A stretch of DNA of 64,000 bases, from assembly GCA_946566955.1 (NCBI GenBank), contig CAMNXD010000001.1, positions 1 to 64,000 of the forward strand. Reading direction: 5' to 3'. The first letter of the stretch is position 1. Every line of letters begins with the position of its first letter. Under the pieces are notes generated by a model. It worked only from the letters and a program-made list of their open reading frames with translations, ran no database searches and was not told the DNA's origin. The translations under genes were made by a program, and so were the position numbers. This DNA is from an uncultured Clostridia bacterium (GTDB lineage Bacteria > Bacillota > Clostridia > Oscillospirales > Acutalibacteraceae). Positions 27,321 through 37,128 of this stretch are shown in pieces.

Positions 27321-29000
27321 ATGTATATTTTTGAAGACACGATTTTAAAAATAAAAAATAATATAACTCAAATTTTAAGTGAGTTTATAGATAAAAATGG
27401 ACTTAAAAACGTAAGTATTCCAAAATTTGAGATTGAGCCTCCAACGGATGAAAGTCATGGAGATTTATATTCAAATGTTGCCTTGCTTTGTGCGAAGGCT
27501 TTTAAGATGTCCCCTCTAAAAATTGCTCAGGTGATAGTTTCGGAGCTAAAGTGCGATAATTTACGCACCCAAAGAGTAGAAGTTGCGGGACCTGGATTTA
27601 TAAACTTTTTTCTTTCTCAAGATTTTTTTTCAGATGCTTTAAGTCAAATTAAAGATTTAGGTACTGAGTACGGTAAAAATAATTTTGGAAAGAATAAAAG
27701 AGTAATGATAGAATTTGTGTCAGCTAATCCTACTGGTCCTATGCATATGGGGAATGCACGTCTTGGAGCTCTGGGAGACTGCTTAGCAGAAGTTTTAAAG
27801 GCTTCGGGATATGAAGTTTATAAGGAATTTTATGTAAATGATGCTGGAAATCAAATAAAAAAATTCGGCGATTCCTTAGACGTACGATATAGGCAGCTGT
27901 GTTTAGGGAAAGACGCTGCAGTGATGCCAGAAAATGGGTACCACGGGGAAGATATAACCGATCTTGCCAAGGAATTTTTTGAACTTTACGGTAAAAAGTA
28001 TATTGAAAAAGAAGAAAACGAAAGAATTCATGCTCTTGTGGATTTTGCACTTCCAAAAAATATATCTCGCATGAAAAGCGATTTAAAAAAATATAAAATT
28101 ATATACGACAACTGGTTTTATGAAAGTACTCTTCATAGCGAAGGTGAAGTTAAAAAAGTTATAGATTTAATGAAACAAAAAAATCTTACTTATGAAAAAG
28201 ACGGTTCTTTATGGTATAAAGCTAAAGAATTTGGTTCCGAAAAAGATGAAGTTTTGGTTAGGAGTAATGGGGTACCTACCTATTTTGCAGCTGATATTGC
28301 TTATCATTACAATAAATTTGTGACGCGTGAATTTGATATTTGCATTAATGTATGGGGAGCAGATCACCATGGGCATGTAGAAAGAATGAAAAACGCAATG
28401 GAAGCAATAGGTATAAGTAGAGATAGACTTCATATTATTTTAGTTCAACTAGTTCGTTTAGTGAAAAATGGAGAAGTCGTTAGGATGAGCAAAAGAAGCG
28501 GAAAATCAGTTCAGCTTTACGATCTTATAGAAGAAGTTGGCGCGGACTCTGCAAGATTTATTTTTAATACTCACGAAGCGGCTTGCGGAATGGATTTCGA
28601 TTTAGATTTAGCCGTGGCTCAAGACTCTAAAAATCCTGTTTATTATGTTCAATATGCTCATGCTAGGATATGCAGTATATTAAGGCGTGTTCAAAAGGAG
28701 TATGATGGTTTGAGCGATTTGAATTTACTTTCGCATGAGAGCGAAAAGAAGTTAATATATTTTATGGCTTTATATCCAGGGGTACTTTTAAAAGCTGCGA
28801 AAGGTTATGACCCGAGTAAAATTACCAGATATGCTATAAATTTAGCAACTCTTTTTCATAAATGGTATTCTTCTTGTAAAATAGTTTCAAAGGATATACC
28901 TTTAACGGCTTCTAGATTGACATTTTGTAAATGCGTTGGTATTATGATAAAAAGTATACTTGATAGCATGAAGGTGGAAGCCCCTGAATTTATGGATTAG
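27321..29000 (+). CDS. argS: Arginyl-tRNA synthetase
   Basis: A 559-residue class I synthetase. The HIGH-type motif is in SANPTGPMHMGNARLGALGD, the KMSKS-type motif is VRMSKRSGKSV (first Lys replaced, as usual in ArgRS), and the C-terminal anticodon domain follows. The start at 27321 is preferred because GAGGG lies five bases upstream; ATG at 27309 is an in-frame alternative that would add four residues. Confidence 0.95.
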   Translation: MYIFEDTILKIKNNITQILSEFIDKNGLKNVSIPKFEIEPPTDESHGDLYSNVALLCAKAFKMSPLKIAQVIVSELKCDNLRTQRVEVAGPGFINFFLSQDFFSDALSQIKDLGTEYGKNNFGKNKRVMIEFVSANPTGPMHMGNARLGALGDCLAEVLKASGYEVYKEFYVNDAGNQIKKFGDSLDVRYRQLCLGKDAAVMPENGYHGEDITDLAKEFFELYGKKYIEKEENERIHALVDFALPKNISRMKSDLKKYKIIYDNWFYESTLHSEGEVKKVIDLMKQKNLTYEKDGSLWYKAKEFGSEKDEVLVRSNGVPTYFAADIAYHYNKFVTREFDICINVWGADHHGHVERMKNAMEAIGISRDRLHIILVQLVRLVKNGEVVRMSKRSGKSVQLYDLIEEVGADSARFIFNTHEAACGMDFDLDLAVAQDSKNPVYYVQYAHARICSILRRVQKEYDGLSDLNLLSHESEKKLIYFMALYPGVLLKAAKGYDPSKITRYAINLATLFHKWYSSCKIVSKDIPLTASRLTFCKCVGIMIKSILDSMKVEAPEFMD

Positions 29001-29067
29001 TCTGTAAGTTCTAAGTTTTCAGAAAAATGCCAAGGTAATTTTTAATTTAATATTAAAAGGAGTTTTT

Positions 29068-29679
29068 ATGAAATTTACCAAAAAGTTTTTTAAAAGTGCT
29101 ACGGCCGCAGTTTTGTCTTCAGCGATTTTTTTAGGCAGTACATGTTTTCAGACTGCTTCTGCTGAGGAAGGTGCACTTTTTCGGAATATAAATCAAATTT
29201 TGGAAGAGAAAAGAGGCACATTAGAAAAGTTTAATGCTAATGAGTTACATCATTATGCTTTGGAGTTATGTGACTGGACTCATAGTCGCATAAATGCATT
29301 TGAATGCTGCAATACCGATTTCGTAGGAATTTTAGAAGAATTAGAAGATAGATTTAATCTATATGATGAGATTGTAGAATTAAATACATGCTGTCAAACC
29401 CTTGCAGAGGCTGATTATCATAGCTTTGAATACCGCAGTATGCTAGTTAAAGCTTTTATACATGCTGAAATTATAAAGAAAATTTTATACGAGGCCTTAG
29501 AAGTTTCTGGCAAGTATTTTAACAATAAGTTATATATATTTGAAAATATTGATCATAAATTAAAACATGTAGTTTTATTTTTATACAATGCTCTTAGTGA
29601 TCCTAAGGATCTAGCAAATTTTTTTAATATGAGGAATGAAAATATTGATAGGCTTTGTTTCTGGGGGTATATGAGTTAA
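29068..29679 (+). CDS. Secreted alpha-helical protein of unknown function
   Basis: A 203-residue protein with a typical signal peptide (MKFTKKFFKSATAAVLSSAI, cleavage near TASA-EE). The mature part is predicted helical, with six cysteines including an ECC and a TCC pair, and shows no known motif. The start follows AAAAGGAG. It heads a group of three small exported genes. I do not recognise the family. Confidence 0.6.
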   Translation: MKFTKKFFKSATAAVLSSAIFLGSTCFQTASAEEGALFRNINQILEEKRGTLEKFNANELHHYALELCDWTHSRINAFECCNTDFVGILEELEDRFNLYDEIVELNTCCQTLAEADYHSFEYRSMLVKAFIHAEIIKKILYEALEVSGKYFNNKLYIFENIDHKLKHVVLFLYNALSDPKDLANFFNMRNENIDRLCFWGYMS

Positions 29680-29716
29680 TGATTTTGAAAAAGGGAAACT
29701 TTATGAAGAATTAACC

Positions 29717-29745
29717 TTGAAAATTTTTTAAAAATATGTTATAAT
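29717..29745 (+). promoter_or_regulatory. Promoter of the small lipoprotein gene
   Basis: TTGAAA (29717-29722), a 17-base spacer and TATAAT (29740-29745), 48 bases before the lipoprotein start. Confidence 0.7.
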
Positions 29746-29792
29746 GGATTTATTGTGGAAGTAATGATTTTTAAATTATAGGAGGAACTTTA

Positions 29793-30239
29793 ATGAAATT
29801 AGGATTTAATTTTAAAAAAAGTTTAGCAGTTGCCGCTTTAGCTTTAGGGGTAAGTGGTTGCATAGGAGTTAATGCGGCTCCGAAATCGGTGGAAATATCT
29901 ACTGACTGTGAAGCTCCAGTAGTTAATAGCATAGATAAGAATTTAGAATCTTTGAGTAAAGAGAGAATAAAGAGCATTTTAGAAAACGTTAAAGAGGCTA
30001 GGCGTTTGTTTGAGGAGCTTAATGATGTATTAGATAATGGACTTGATGTAATGACTTCGTTTGTTAATAATTTTCCAGATTTAAAAAATTTATTTTTCGA
30101 GGATGACTTAGAAAATGCAGAGCTTTTTGAGGAGTGCGGCGCTTTGGAAATAGCATTAATGCAATTTGGAGAAAACGCAAAAAAATTTGATCGTAGTAAA
30201 CTTGAAAAGATAAGTGAAAATTTGCAACAGTTAATATAA
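29793..30239 (+). CDS. Small predicted lipoprotein of unknown function
   Basis: A 148-residue protein with signal sequence MKLGFNFKKSLAVAALALGV followed by SGC, a lipobox (VSGC) at about residues 20-23. The mature part is acidic and helical (many Glu, Asp, Leu) with no recognised domain. It has its own promoter and the ribosome site AGGAGG. It lies between another exported protein and a decayed exported gene. Confidence 0.6.
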   Translation: MKLGFNFKKSLAVAALALGVSGCIGVNAAPKSVEISTDCEAPVVNSIDKNLESLSKERIKSILENVKEARRLFEELNDVLDNGLDVMTSFVNNFPDLKNLFFEDDLENAELFEECGALEIALMQFGENAKKFDRSKLEKISENLQQLI

Positions 30240-30311
30240 GCTTGTATCGCATTTGCGGTGATTTTAAGGTATATGGGTTTTTAATATCATGATATAAAAA
30301 CAGAGGTAAAG

Positions 30312-30638
30312 GTTATAAAAACTAAATTTATTAAGGCTTTATCTTTAGGTTTATTGACGGTAATTGCAGGAAGCAGTATACCAATATATGGAGAAACTAT
30401 TGATAGTGTTGCAAGCAGTGTTTGTAGGTTAGATTATGAAGTTGTTAAACTTAAAAAAACAGTAAAAGAGAATACATCTACTTTAGAAGATTTAACGAAA
30501 ATGATGCAGTAATTATGTAAGTTAGTAATTGAAACTAACAGTCAATTAAATTCTAAAATCGATGAGCTGAATTGTTTAGCAAGCAAATTGACGAAATCTC
30601 CTTCGCAAGAAATTGATTTAAGTTCTCAAGAATTATAG
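30312..30638 (+). pseudogene. Decayed gene for a small exported protein
   Basis: The frame reads IKTKFIKALSLGLLTVIAGS and on, a signal-peptide-like start, and continues as a charged helical protein for about 108 codons. There are two lesions: the codon at the expected start, five bases after AGAGG, is GTT rather than a start codon, and an in-frame TAA sits at 30510-30512 with coding-like sequence beyond it (LCKLVIETNSQL). A terminator follows. It may be a third member of this exported group. Confidence 0.55.
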
Positions 30639-30655
30639 TAATGACTTTTTTACGA

Positions 30656-30686
30656 AACACCTTCAATTTAATTGAGGGTGTTTTAA
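30656..30686 (+). terminator. Terminator after the exported-protein group
   Basis: A 12-bp stem with one G-T pair (AACACCTTCAAT with ATTGAGGGTGTT) has a three-base loop and is followed by a short T-rich tail. Confidence 0.8.
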
Positions 30687-30781
30687 TTTATGTATATTTC
30701 TTGACTTTCAAAATTTTTATAGTAATATTACATAGTAGTACGACTTAAATACATATTTTATAATGCAGAAAGGTGATAAGC

Positions 30782-31843
30782 ATGCTTGATACTAATCAAA
30801 AAAATTTTGTTAAAGACTTAAAGCCTGTTATATCTGAGATAAAGGCATTAAATGAAAGATATTTAGGAAAGTATATTGAAGAAAATAGCAAAACTTATTT
30901 TTACGAGGTGAGTAAATGCTTTAAATCGCTTGAGGATTTTTGTAAAGAGCAAATTAGTAAGCGTACGAGAGGAAGCGAAAGCACCCATTACTTAGAATCA
31001 GTGCAAGAAGCTTCCAGACTAGCTCAAGAAAGTCTTAATAGTTTAGTTAATAAAAACGATTTTAGCCGAATTATAAAAAATGTGGTAGATGTTATTGAAG
31101 ATGTAAAAAGCCATGAGTTTAAATCCTCACTTACGGTACTAAATTCTAGTAAAGTTAAAAACACTCTAGTTCAGCTAAAGATTTCGATTGAAATGATTTG
31201 TAAAAATTTTGATGATGGCTATGATCAATCTCGTAAGCTGGACAAATATTTAGAATCTGAAAAGTACGAATGTCTCAAGATATTAAAGGCATTTATAAAT
31301 AAGTGTTTCGATAAAAATATAATTCATTATGGCGATGCTTTAAAGCAAATTAGAGAGCTAGCAGTATACAAAAATTATTTTAAGTGTGTAAATGGTAAAG
31401 ATCGCACTATTATATATGACGAGTTGCTATCAAAATATAAAAAGGAAAAGATGTCTTTAAAGAATATCAAACGAAATTTTGAATATTATAATTTTTCTGA
31501 GACTATACGCTTGATTCTTCAAAGTAACTATAATTGTTTTTATAACAAGATATATAATTCTTTTCTTCCAACTCTAAAAGAAGAGTTTCAAATTAGCGAT
31601 AATGCTCTTAAAGATTTCCCTATGATACGAGACTTTGAAAAATTAATTGAATGCAAGGGGCTTCTTTCTGAAGAAGTAATGAATCGCATTAATTCCATAA
31701 ATACGGTTTTAGAGGCAATTAAAAACGTCAATTTAGAACCTAAAACTAAATATGAGTTTATACAGGAATGGCCTAAGTATCAAATCATAATTGATCATCC
31801 ACCAGTACTGCAAGTCCCACTTAAAAGATCAACAGTACACTAA
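30782..31843 (+). CDS. Large helical protein of unknown function
   Basis: A 353-residue, Lys/Glu/Asn-rich protein with no signal peptide, membrane segment or known motif. It is likely almost all alpha-helix with coiled-coil stretches. The start at 30782 follows AAAGGTGA; an in-frame GTG at 30773 lies within that site. It is flanked by terminators on both sides, so it is a single-gene unit. I do not recognise the family. Confidence 0.65.
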   Translation: MLDTNQKNFVKDLKPVISEIKALNERYLGKYIEENSKTYFYEVSKCFKSLEDFCKEQISKRTRGSESTHYLESVQEASRLAQESLNSLVNKNDFSRIIKNVVDVIEDVKSHEFKSSLTVLNSSKVKNTLVQLKISIEMICKNFDDGYDQSRKLDKYLESEKYECLKILKAFINKCFDKNIIHYGDALKQIRELAVYKNYFKCVNGKDRTIIYDELLSKYKKEKMSLKNIKRNFEYYNFSETIRLILQSNYNCFYNKIYNSFLPTLKEEFQISDNALKDFPMIRDFEKLIECKGLLSEEVMNRINSINTVLEAIKNVNLEPKTKYEFIQEWPKYQIIIDHPPVLQVPLKRSTVH

Positions 31844-31931
31844 AAATTTTGCCTGAATTTTTACTGAGATTACATAATAACCCAAACTTAATTGATTGCT
31901 GAATTTGAGATCATAATTTAAATATTATTTA

Positions 31932-31960
31932 AAAGTTACATGTTAAGTGTAACTTTTTTT
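31932..31960 (+). terminator. Terminator after the helical protein gene
   Basis: AAAGTTACA and TGTAACTTT form a 9-bp perfect stem around a seven-base loop, followed by four more T residues. It separates the unknown gene from the ger operon. Confidence 0.85.
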
Positions 31961-32048
31961 GTTTGCTAGGAATATGGGTATAATTCTTCATTTTTTGGCC
32001 AATTTAATATAAGAAGGTTTAGACTTAAATCAGCGAGGAAGTGTGTAT

Positions 32049-33590
32049 ATGAGGTATTTTCGCCATTTTATGGATGTTTACGTACGTGGCAAAGAAAAAA
32101 AGCCAGAGGTAAAGAGCAGAGGATTTTTATCAAAGTCACTGATAGAGAACGTTGAATTTTTTAAAAGAGAATTTGGTCAAACAGCAGACCTTTCCATAAA
32201 ATATTTAAACATAGAAGGTGTTTCCAGTGCTCTTATAACTATAGGAGGAATGGTTGACAAAAATACGCTTACCAACAGTGTTATGGTTCCTATAATCGAA
32301 TCTAAGATTGAAGGCTCAACTAATAAAGAAAAATATGAATTTATACGAGATAAAATCATAACTGCAGCCGATCAAATTCAAGTTTCAAATTACGATGATG
32401 CTTTTAATATGGTGATGTCTGGTTTTGCGCTTCTTGCAATGGATGGCTGTGACTCCATGCTTGCTTTGGGTGTACAAGGTTTTAGCTTTAGGGCTGTCTC
32501 TGAGCCTTCATCGGAGGTCATGCAAAGGGGTTCAAGGGAAGGCTTTGTTGAACCTTTAATGATAAATATGACTTTAATTCGGCGAAGGCTTAAAAATCCA
32601 GATCTTAAATTTGAGCTTACTCAAATTGGAAGTATTAGTAAAACGTCGGTATGTATATGTTATTTGGAAGGGAAGGTTTCTCCAGAAATACTTGATAAAG
32701 TTAGAGAAAATCTTTCAAAGGTTGATTTAGAATCTATTATGGAGTCAGGATATATTTTGCCTTACCTAGAAGATCAAGGGGATTTTTCACTTTTTAGCTC
32801 AGTGGGAATGACTGAGCGTCCGGATACAGTTTGCGGAAAACTCTCGGAAGGTAGAATTGCTATAATGATTGACGGAACGCCTAATACTTTGATTGTGCCG
32901 TATCTTTTCGTTGAATACTTTCAGCATCTCGACGACTATTCTATGCATCCATATTTTGCAACTTTTACTCGCTGGCTTAAATATGCAGCATTTTTACTTT
33001 CAACTCTTTTACCGGGACTGTACGTAGGCATAAGCACGTTTAATCCGGAAATACTTCCAGGGCCAATACTCAGTAAAATAGCGCTTGCTGTGGGGACTAC
33101 TCCTTTTTCTCTTATGCTTGAAACCGTTATAATTCACTTGATTTACGAGATAATGCGAGAAGCGGGCCTCCGAATTCCGCGTCCGCTGGGGCATGCGGTT
33201 AGTATAGTGGGAGCACTTGTTATAGGGGAGACAGCTGTAAGCTCGGGGTTAATAGGAGGGCCAACACTTATGGTTGTTGCTCTTACGGCGATTTCTTCTT
33301 ATGTTATTCCCAATCTTTACGAGCCCATATCTATACTTAAATTTGCATTTATAATTGCTGGAGGATTACTTGGGATTTGGGGGATAATGATACTTTTTAC
33401 TCTAGTGCTTGTTAACATATGCTCTAAGGATAGCTATGGCGTCCCGTTTACTTCTCCGCTTGCACCGTTTAACATTTTTGCCATGAGAGACGTTTTAGTA
33501 AGAAGCGGATGGAGCTTTCTTGCGAAGAAAAGAATAAGAGTACAAGACCTTCCCGGCTCAGAAGTTAAAGATAGATGTGGAAAAAGGTAG
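32049..33590 (+). CDS. gerKA: Spore germination receptor A subunit (GerKA/GerAA family)
   Basis: A 513-residue protein with a large soluble N-terminal domain and about five membrane segments in the C-terminal half (from about residue 310). Motifs such as TERPDTVCGKLSEGRIAIMI and DGTPNTLIVPYLF are diagnostic of GerA-type A subunits, which sit in the spore inner membrane and sense germinants. The start at 32049 is nine bases after GAGGA; GTG at 32043 is an alternative. It is the first gene of a complete A-B-C operon. Confidence 0.93.
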   Translation: MRYFRHFMDVYVRGKEKKPEVKSRGFLSKSLIENVEFFKREFGQTADLSIKYLNIEGVSSALITIGGMVDKNTLTNSVMVPIIESKIEGSTNKEKYEFIRDKIITAADQIQVSNYDDAFNMVMSGFALLAMDGCDSMLALGVQGFSFRAVSEPSSEVMQRGSREGFVEPLMINMTLIRRRLKNPDLKFELTQIGSISKTSVCICYLEGKVSPEILDKVRENLSKVDLESIMESGYILPYLEDQGDFSLFSSVGMTERPDTVCGKLSEGRIAIMIDGTPNTLIVPYLFVEYFQHLDDYSMHPYFATFTRWLKYAAFLLSTLLPGLYVGISTFNPEILPGPILSKIALAVGTTPFSLMLETVIIHLIYEIMREAGLRIPRPLGHAVSIVGALVIGETAVSSGLIGGPTLMVVALTAISSYVIPNLYEPISILKFAFIIAGGLLGIWGIMILFTLVLVNICSKDSYGVPFTSPLAPFNIFAMRDVLVRSGWSFLAKKRIRVQDLPGSEVKDRCGKR

Positions 33591-33598
33591 GTAAATAA

Positions 33599-34693
33599 AT
33601 GATGGAAAAAAGGCCGTGTATATCTGTTGGGCAAATGTTTGCGATGTTGTTTGTGAGCCGTATGGTAGTGACTATGACTTACGGCACTTTACTTATGGGG
33701 GATTCTGATATTTGGGATCATTTAATTTCTGCAATGATTTCGTTAGTGTTGACTTTTATATTAGTTTTACCTATTTATAAGCTTTCTTATCTAGACAGCA
33801 AAATGAATGTTTTTGATAATTTAAGAGATTTAATGGGTAAGTATGGATACATTTTTATTATCATATACATTGCGTATTTTATTATAATTACGCTTCATAC
33901 CTTAACTATATTTGATAATTTTGTATCCAACGCTATAAATCCGCCTATTTCCATACCGCTGCTTTCAATTTTTCTTTTGCTTTCATCTTGCTATGGGGCG
34001 TATAAAGGTCTGGAGGCACTTGCCAGGACGTCTACCTTTATAATAGTAGCTACGGTTATTTCTCTTATTTTCTTGGGGGCCTCACTGTTTTCGAGTATAG
34101 AGTCCATTAACTTTAAGCCATTAATGTACGACGGATATGAATCAGTGACTGAAGGTGCTATATATATGGTTTCGCAAAGTTCGTGCTTGGTTGCACTAGG
34201 AGTGCTTATGCCAATGGCTAGAGGAAATAAGGCAAAAGGAATAATAATATGGAATTTAGGAGTTTATGCATCTTTTATACTTATAATAGCTTTAGTTGTG
34301 GGTACTATGGGCGATTTTGTAAGTACTCAACTTTTCCCGGTTTACACAGCTGCTGGAATAGGTAAGTTTGGATCACTTCAACATTTAGATTCGCTTTATT
34401 TAGGAATATGGATGTCAGGGATTTTCTTAAAGACTTCCTTGTTTTTACTTTTAGCCTCCGAAGGAATAAAAAAAATATGGGGTGAAAAAATCCGTAAAAG
34501 ATTTATTTTGCTTTTCAGCGTACTACTTTCCATTTCAACGCTTTTTATGGGGAATTTTAGTCTTTTACGAAGCAAAATTATAACTGAATTTCTATTTTAC
34601 TTTTTAATTTTCAATGCTGTAGTTGTACCTGTAATACTGCTAATGCTTAAGAAAAGAAAACTAGGTAAGGAGGAAAAAATTTTTGAGACGTAA
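33599..34693 (+). CDS. gerKB: Spore germination receptor B subunit (GerKB/GerAB family)
   Basis: A 364-residue polytopic membrane protein with about ten hydrophobic segments, related to amino-acid permeases (APC superfamily). GerAB subunits bind the germinant. It starts nine bases after gerKA and its end overlaps the start of gerKC by 11 bases. ATG at 33602 is an equal alternative start. Confidence 0.92.
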   Translation: MMEKRPCISVGQMFAMLFVSRMVVTMTYGTLLMGDSDIWDHLISAMISLVLTFILVLPIYKLSYLDSKMNVFDNLRDLMGKYGYIFIIIYIAYFIIITLHTLTIFDNFVSNAINPPISIPLLSIFLLLSSCYGAYKGLEALARTSTFIIVATVISLIFLGASLFSSIESINFKPLMYDGYESVTEGAIYMVSQSSCLVALGVLMPMARGNKAKGIIIWNLGVYASFILIIALVVGTMGDFVSTQLFPVYTAAGIGKFGSLQHLDSLYLGIWMSGIFLKTSLFLLLASEGIKKIWGEKIRKRFILLFSVLLSISTLFMGNFSLLRSKIITEFLFYFLIFNAVVVPVILLMLKKRKLGKEEKIFET

Positions 34694-35786
34694 ATTTTTA
34701 TTAATACTAATGCTTTTAACGAGTGTAGTTTTTATTTCCGGATGCTCTGGACATCAGCAGCTTAATCAAAAGCTAGTTGTTCAGGGCATAGGAATCGATC
34801 AAGGAGGCGAAGTTTATACTGTCACCGTTCAGGCTCTAGATTTTCAAAATCCAATAGATGAAGATGAACCGAATATTAAGGTTATAGAAACGCAAGGGAA
34901 TTCTCTTACAGAAGCTCTAGACAATATTTCAAAAAAAACGAGTCTACGTCCTGTTTATTCTCAGAATTTAATACTTATTGTAGGTGAAGAGGCCGCCAAA
35001 TCGGGAGTGAATAATTTTATTGACTTCTTTGTAAGGCACTGTGAAACTCGCCCTAAGGTTGAAATTTGCGTATCAAAAAATAAAGCCTCTGAAATTTTAA
35101 AGATTAAATCAGGAGAGAAGGCTTTAAAATCTAAAAATATACATGATCTCATACCTGTAGAGTTAAACTCCGACGTACTTCATTTTGTTTCCAATTTAAA
35201 AAACGGTAAATCCGATCCTTGGATGGCATGGCTCGAAATTGAAGATAAAAATGGCATTAAAGATATACATTTAAAGGGCGTTGGAATTTTTAAAGAAGAT
35301 AAGCTTTACGACTTTTTGGAAGGAGAAAATGCATTTGGATTTATGATTTTAAAAGGGGTACCGAAATTTGATTCGTGTATTGTAAATTCAGAAGAAGCGG
35401 GGAATGTAACGTGTGCTATAGAAAAATCGGTACCAAAAATAAATGTAGAGATAGGTGAAGACAAAATTCCAAAATTTAATATAAGCTTGCAAGTGAGTGC
35501 CTCCACGTTTTCTCTTGATAAAAGTTTTTATACTCACAGCTTTGAAGATATAAGTCAAATAGTAGAAAAGCAGCTAGAAGAAAAAATAAATTTGATTTGT
35601 AGTAATTTAGTCCGAAAAACTCTTGACTCCAATCTCGATCTCTTTGAGTTTAGTAAAGTCTTAAGGAATTCTAATCCGCATTACTTTAAGCGAGTCCAGA
35701 AAGATTATAGGTCCCTACTAAGTAACTTAAACTTTGAAATAACTCAAAAAGTAAAGCTTAAAGCTACAGGTAAGGAGCCGGTGTAA
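34683..35786 (+). CDS. gerKC: Spore germination receptor C subunit, lipoprotein (GerKC/GerAC family)
   Basis: A 367-residue lipoprotein. The signal sequence LLILMLLTSVVFISGC ends in the lipobox ISGC, and the conserved QKLVVQGIGIDQ segment follows. The GerAC fold completes the germinant receptor on the outer face of the spore inner membrane. The start is TTG behind AAGGAGG inside the end of gerKB. Confidence 0.92.
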   Translation: MRRKFLLILMLLTSVVFISGCSGHQQLNQKLVVQGIGIDQGGEVYTVTVQALDFQNPIDEDEPNIKVIETQGNSLTEALDNISKKTSLRPVYSQNLILIVGEEAAKSGVNNFIDFFVRHCETRPKVEICVSKNKASEILKIKSGEKALKSKNIHDLIPVELNSDVLHFVSNLKNGKSDPWMAWLEIEDKNGIKDIHLKGVGIFKEDKLYDFLEGENAFGFMILKGVPKFDSCIVNSEEAGNVTCAIEKSVPKINVEIGEDKIPKFNISLQVSASTFSLDKSFYTHSFEDISQIVEKQLEEKINLICSNLVRKTLDSNLDLFEFSKVLRNSNPHYFKRVQKDYRSLLSNLNFEITQKVKLKATGKEPV

Positions 35787-35814
35787 ATATATTTATTTTA
35801 AACTTTATGTATTT

Positions 35815-37032
35815 TTAGGCTAAATAGTCTTCATCGAAGAGGCTGGTATGTATTTCGTTTACTGCACGGTATAGATTTTCAGCTTTAACTACAATTGAAA
35901 CCCGTGTTTCATCGCAGGCGGTCATTTCTATGTTGATATTTAGTTCATGCAAAGACTCAAAAATTATAGAAGCTATATTGATATTAAAGCTTGTTGCCAA
36001 ATTTACAACTGATATTTTAACCTTATCCTTTTCGTAAAATATTTCCATATTTTCATTTTCAGGTATGAGCTCTTTTAAGATTGCTATAGTATCTTCGAGG
36101 TTTGAGTTTGGAACCAAAAAGCATGAATTTAATTTCTGCTTTGTAGGTTTTAGTTCCGCATCTTTTATAAGTTTAAGGGAAAGAAGCTTGGAAGTAATAT
36201 TTCTTTCGAGCTCAAGTTTATTTTTAAGACCTTGAATTATTATTTTAACCATATCTTTCTCAATGGCAATTCCACTTATAGAAGTAATTTTAGATTTAGG
36301 AATACTTTTAATTATAGTACCTTTTGAGTCTGGCAGCATACTTGAAAGAACTTCAACTTCTACCTTATATTTTTCAGCGGTTTCAATGGAGGTATCACTC
36401 AAAACTTGGGACCCTAAATGAGAAAGTATAAACATTTCTTCATATGAAAGAAGTGAAAGCTTTTTAGCTGCGGGAACTATTCGAGGGTCTGCAGTGTATA
36501 CTCCATCTACATCTGTGTATATTTTACAAACATCTGCTCTCATTGCTCCAGCTAGGGCGACGGCACTAGTATCAGATCCTCCTCGTCCTAAAGTGGTGAT
36601 ATTGTTTTCCGGATTAACTCCCTGAAAACCCGTTACAATAACTATATTATTCTTTTTAAGCTCTACTTTTATTCTTTCGGTCAAAATTTCGGAAATTGAA
36701 GCATTAGAATAAGAAAGATCAGTTTTAATGCCTGCTTGCCAACCAGTTAAAGAGATAGCTTTAGCTCCAAGTTTTTCCAGTGCCATTGCAAGAAGTGAAG
36801 CTGAAATTTGTTCTCCTGTTGAGAGCAGAGCATCCATTTCTCTTTTTGATGCATTAGGGTTAACTCCTTTTGCGGCTTGAATTAATTTATCGGTTGTGTC
36901 GCCTTGCGCAGAAACCACTACTATAACGTCGTTGCCTTTTTTGTAAAAGGAGAGTACTTTGCGTGCGACATTGAATAGATGATGAGTATCTGCCACAGAA
37001 GTGCCACCGAATTTTTGTACTATAAGACTCAT
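35815..37032 (-). CDS. lysC: Aspartokinase
   Basis: A 405-residue aspartate kinase. IVQKFGGTSVAD is the N-terminal kinase motif and TLGRGGSDTSAVALA the substrate loop, followed by two C-terminal ACT domains for allosteric control. It phosphorylates aspartate at the head of the Lys/DAP, Thr and Met pathways. The start follows AAAGGAG. It is transcribed opposite to the convergent ger operon. No lysine riboswitch was seen in the 96-base gap upstream. Confidence 0.95.
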   Translation of the reverse strand: MSLIVQKFGGTSVADTHHLFNVARKVLSFYKKGNDVIVVVSAQGDTTDKLIQAAKGVNPNASKREMDALLSTGEQISASLLAMALEKLGAKAISLTGWQAGIKTDLSYSNASISEILTERIKVELKKNNIVIVTGFQGVNPENNITTLGRGGSDTSAVALAGAMRADVCKIYTDVDGVYTADPRIVPAAKKLSLLSYEEMFILSHLGSQVLSDTSIETAEKYKVEVEVLSSMLPDSKGTIIKSIPKSKITSISGIAIEKDMVKIIIQGLKNKLELERNITSKLLSLKLIKDAELKPTKQKLNSCFLVPNSNLEDTIAILKELIPENENMEIFYEKDKVKISVVNLATSFNINIASIIFESLHELNINIEMTACDETRVSIVVKAENLYRAVNEIHTSLFDEDYLA

Positions 37033-37128
37033 CTATAGTTCACTCCTTTAAGTTTAATTTTAGGAGAGATGATTTTAAATGTTATATTTTAAGCTTATGC
37101 GGGGAGCTGAAAATCTGATATTACTTTA

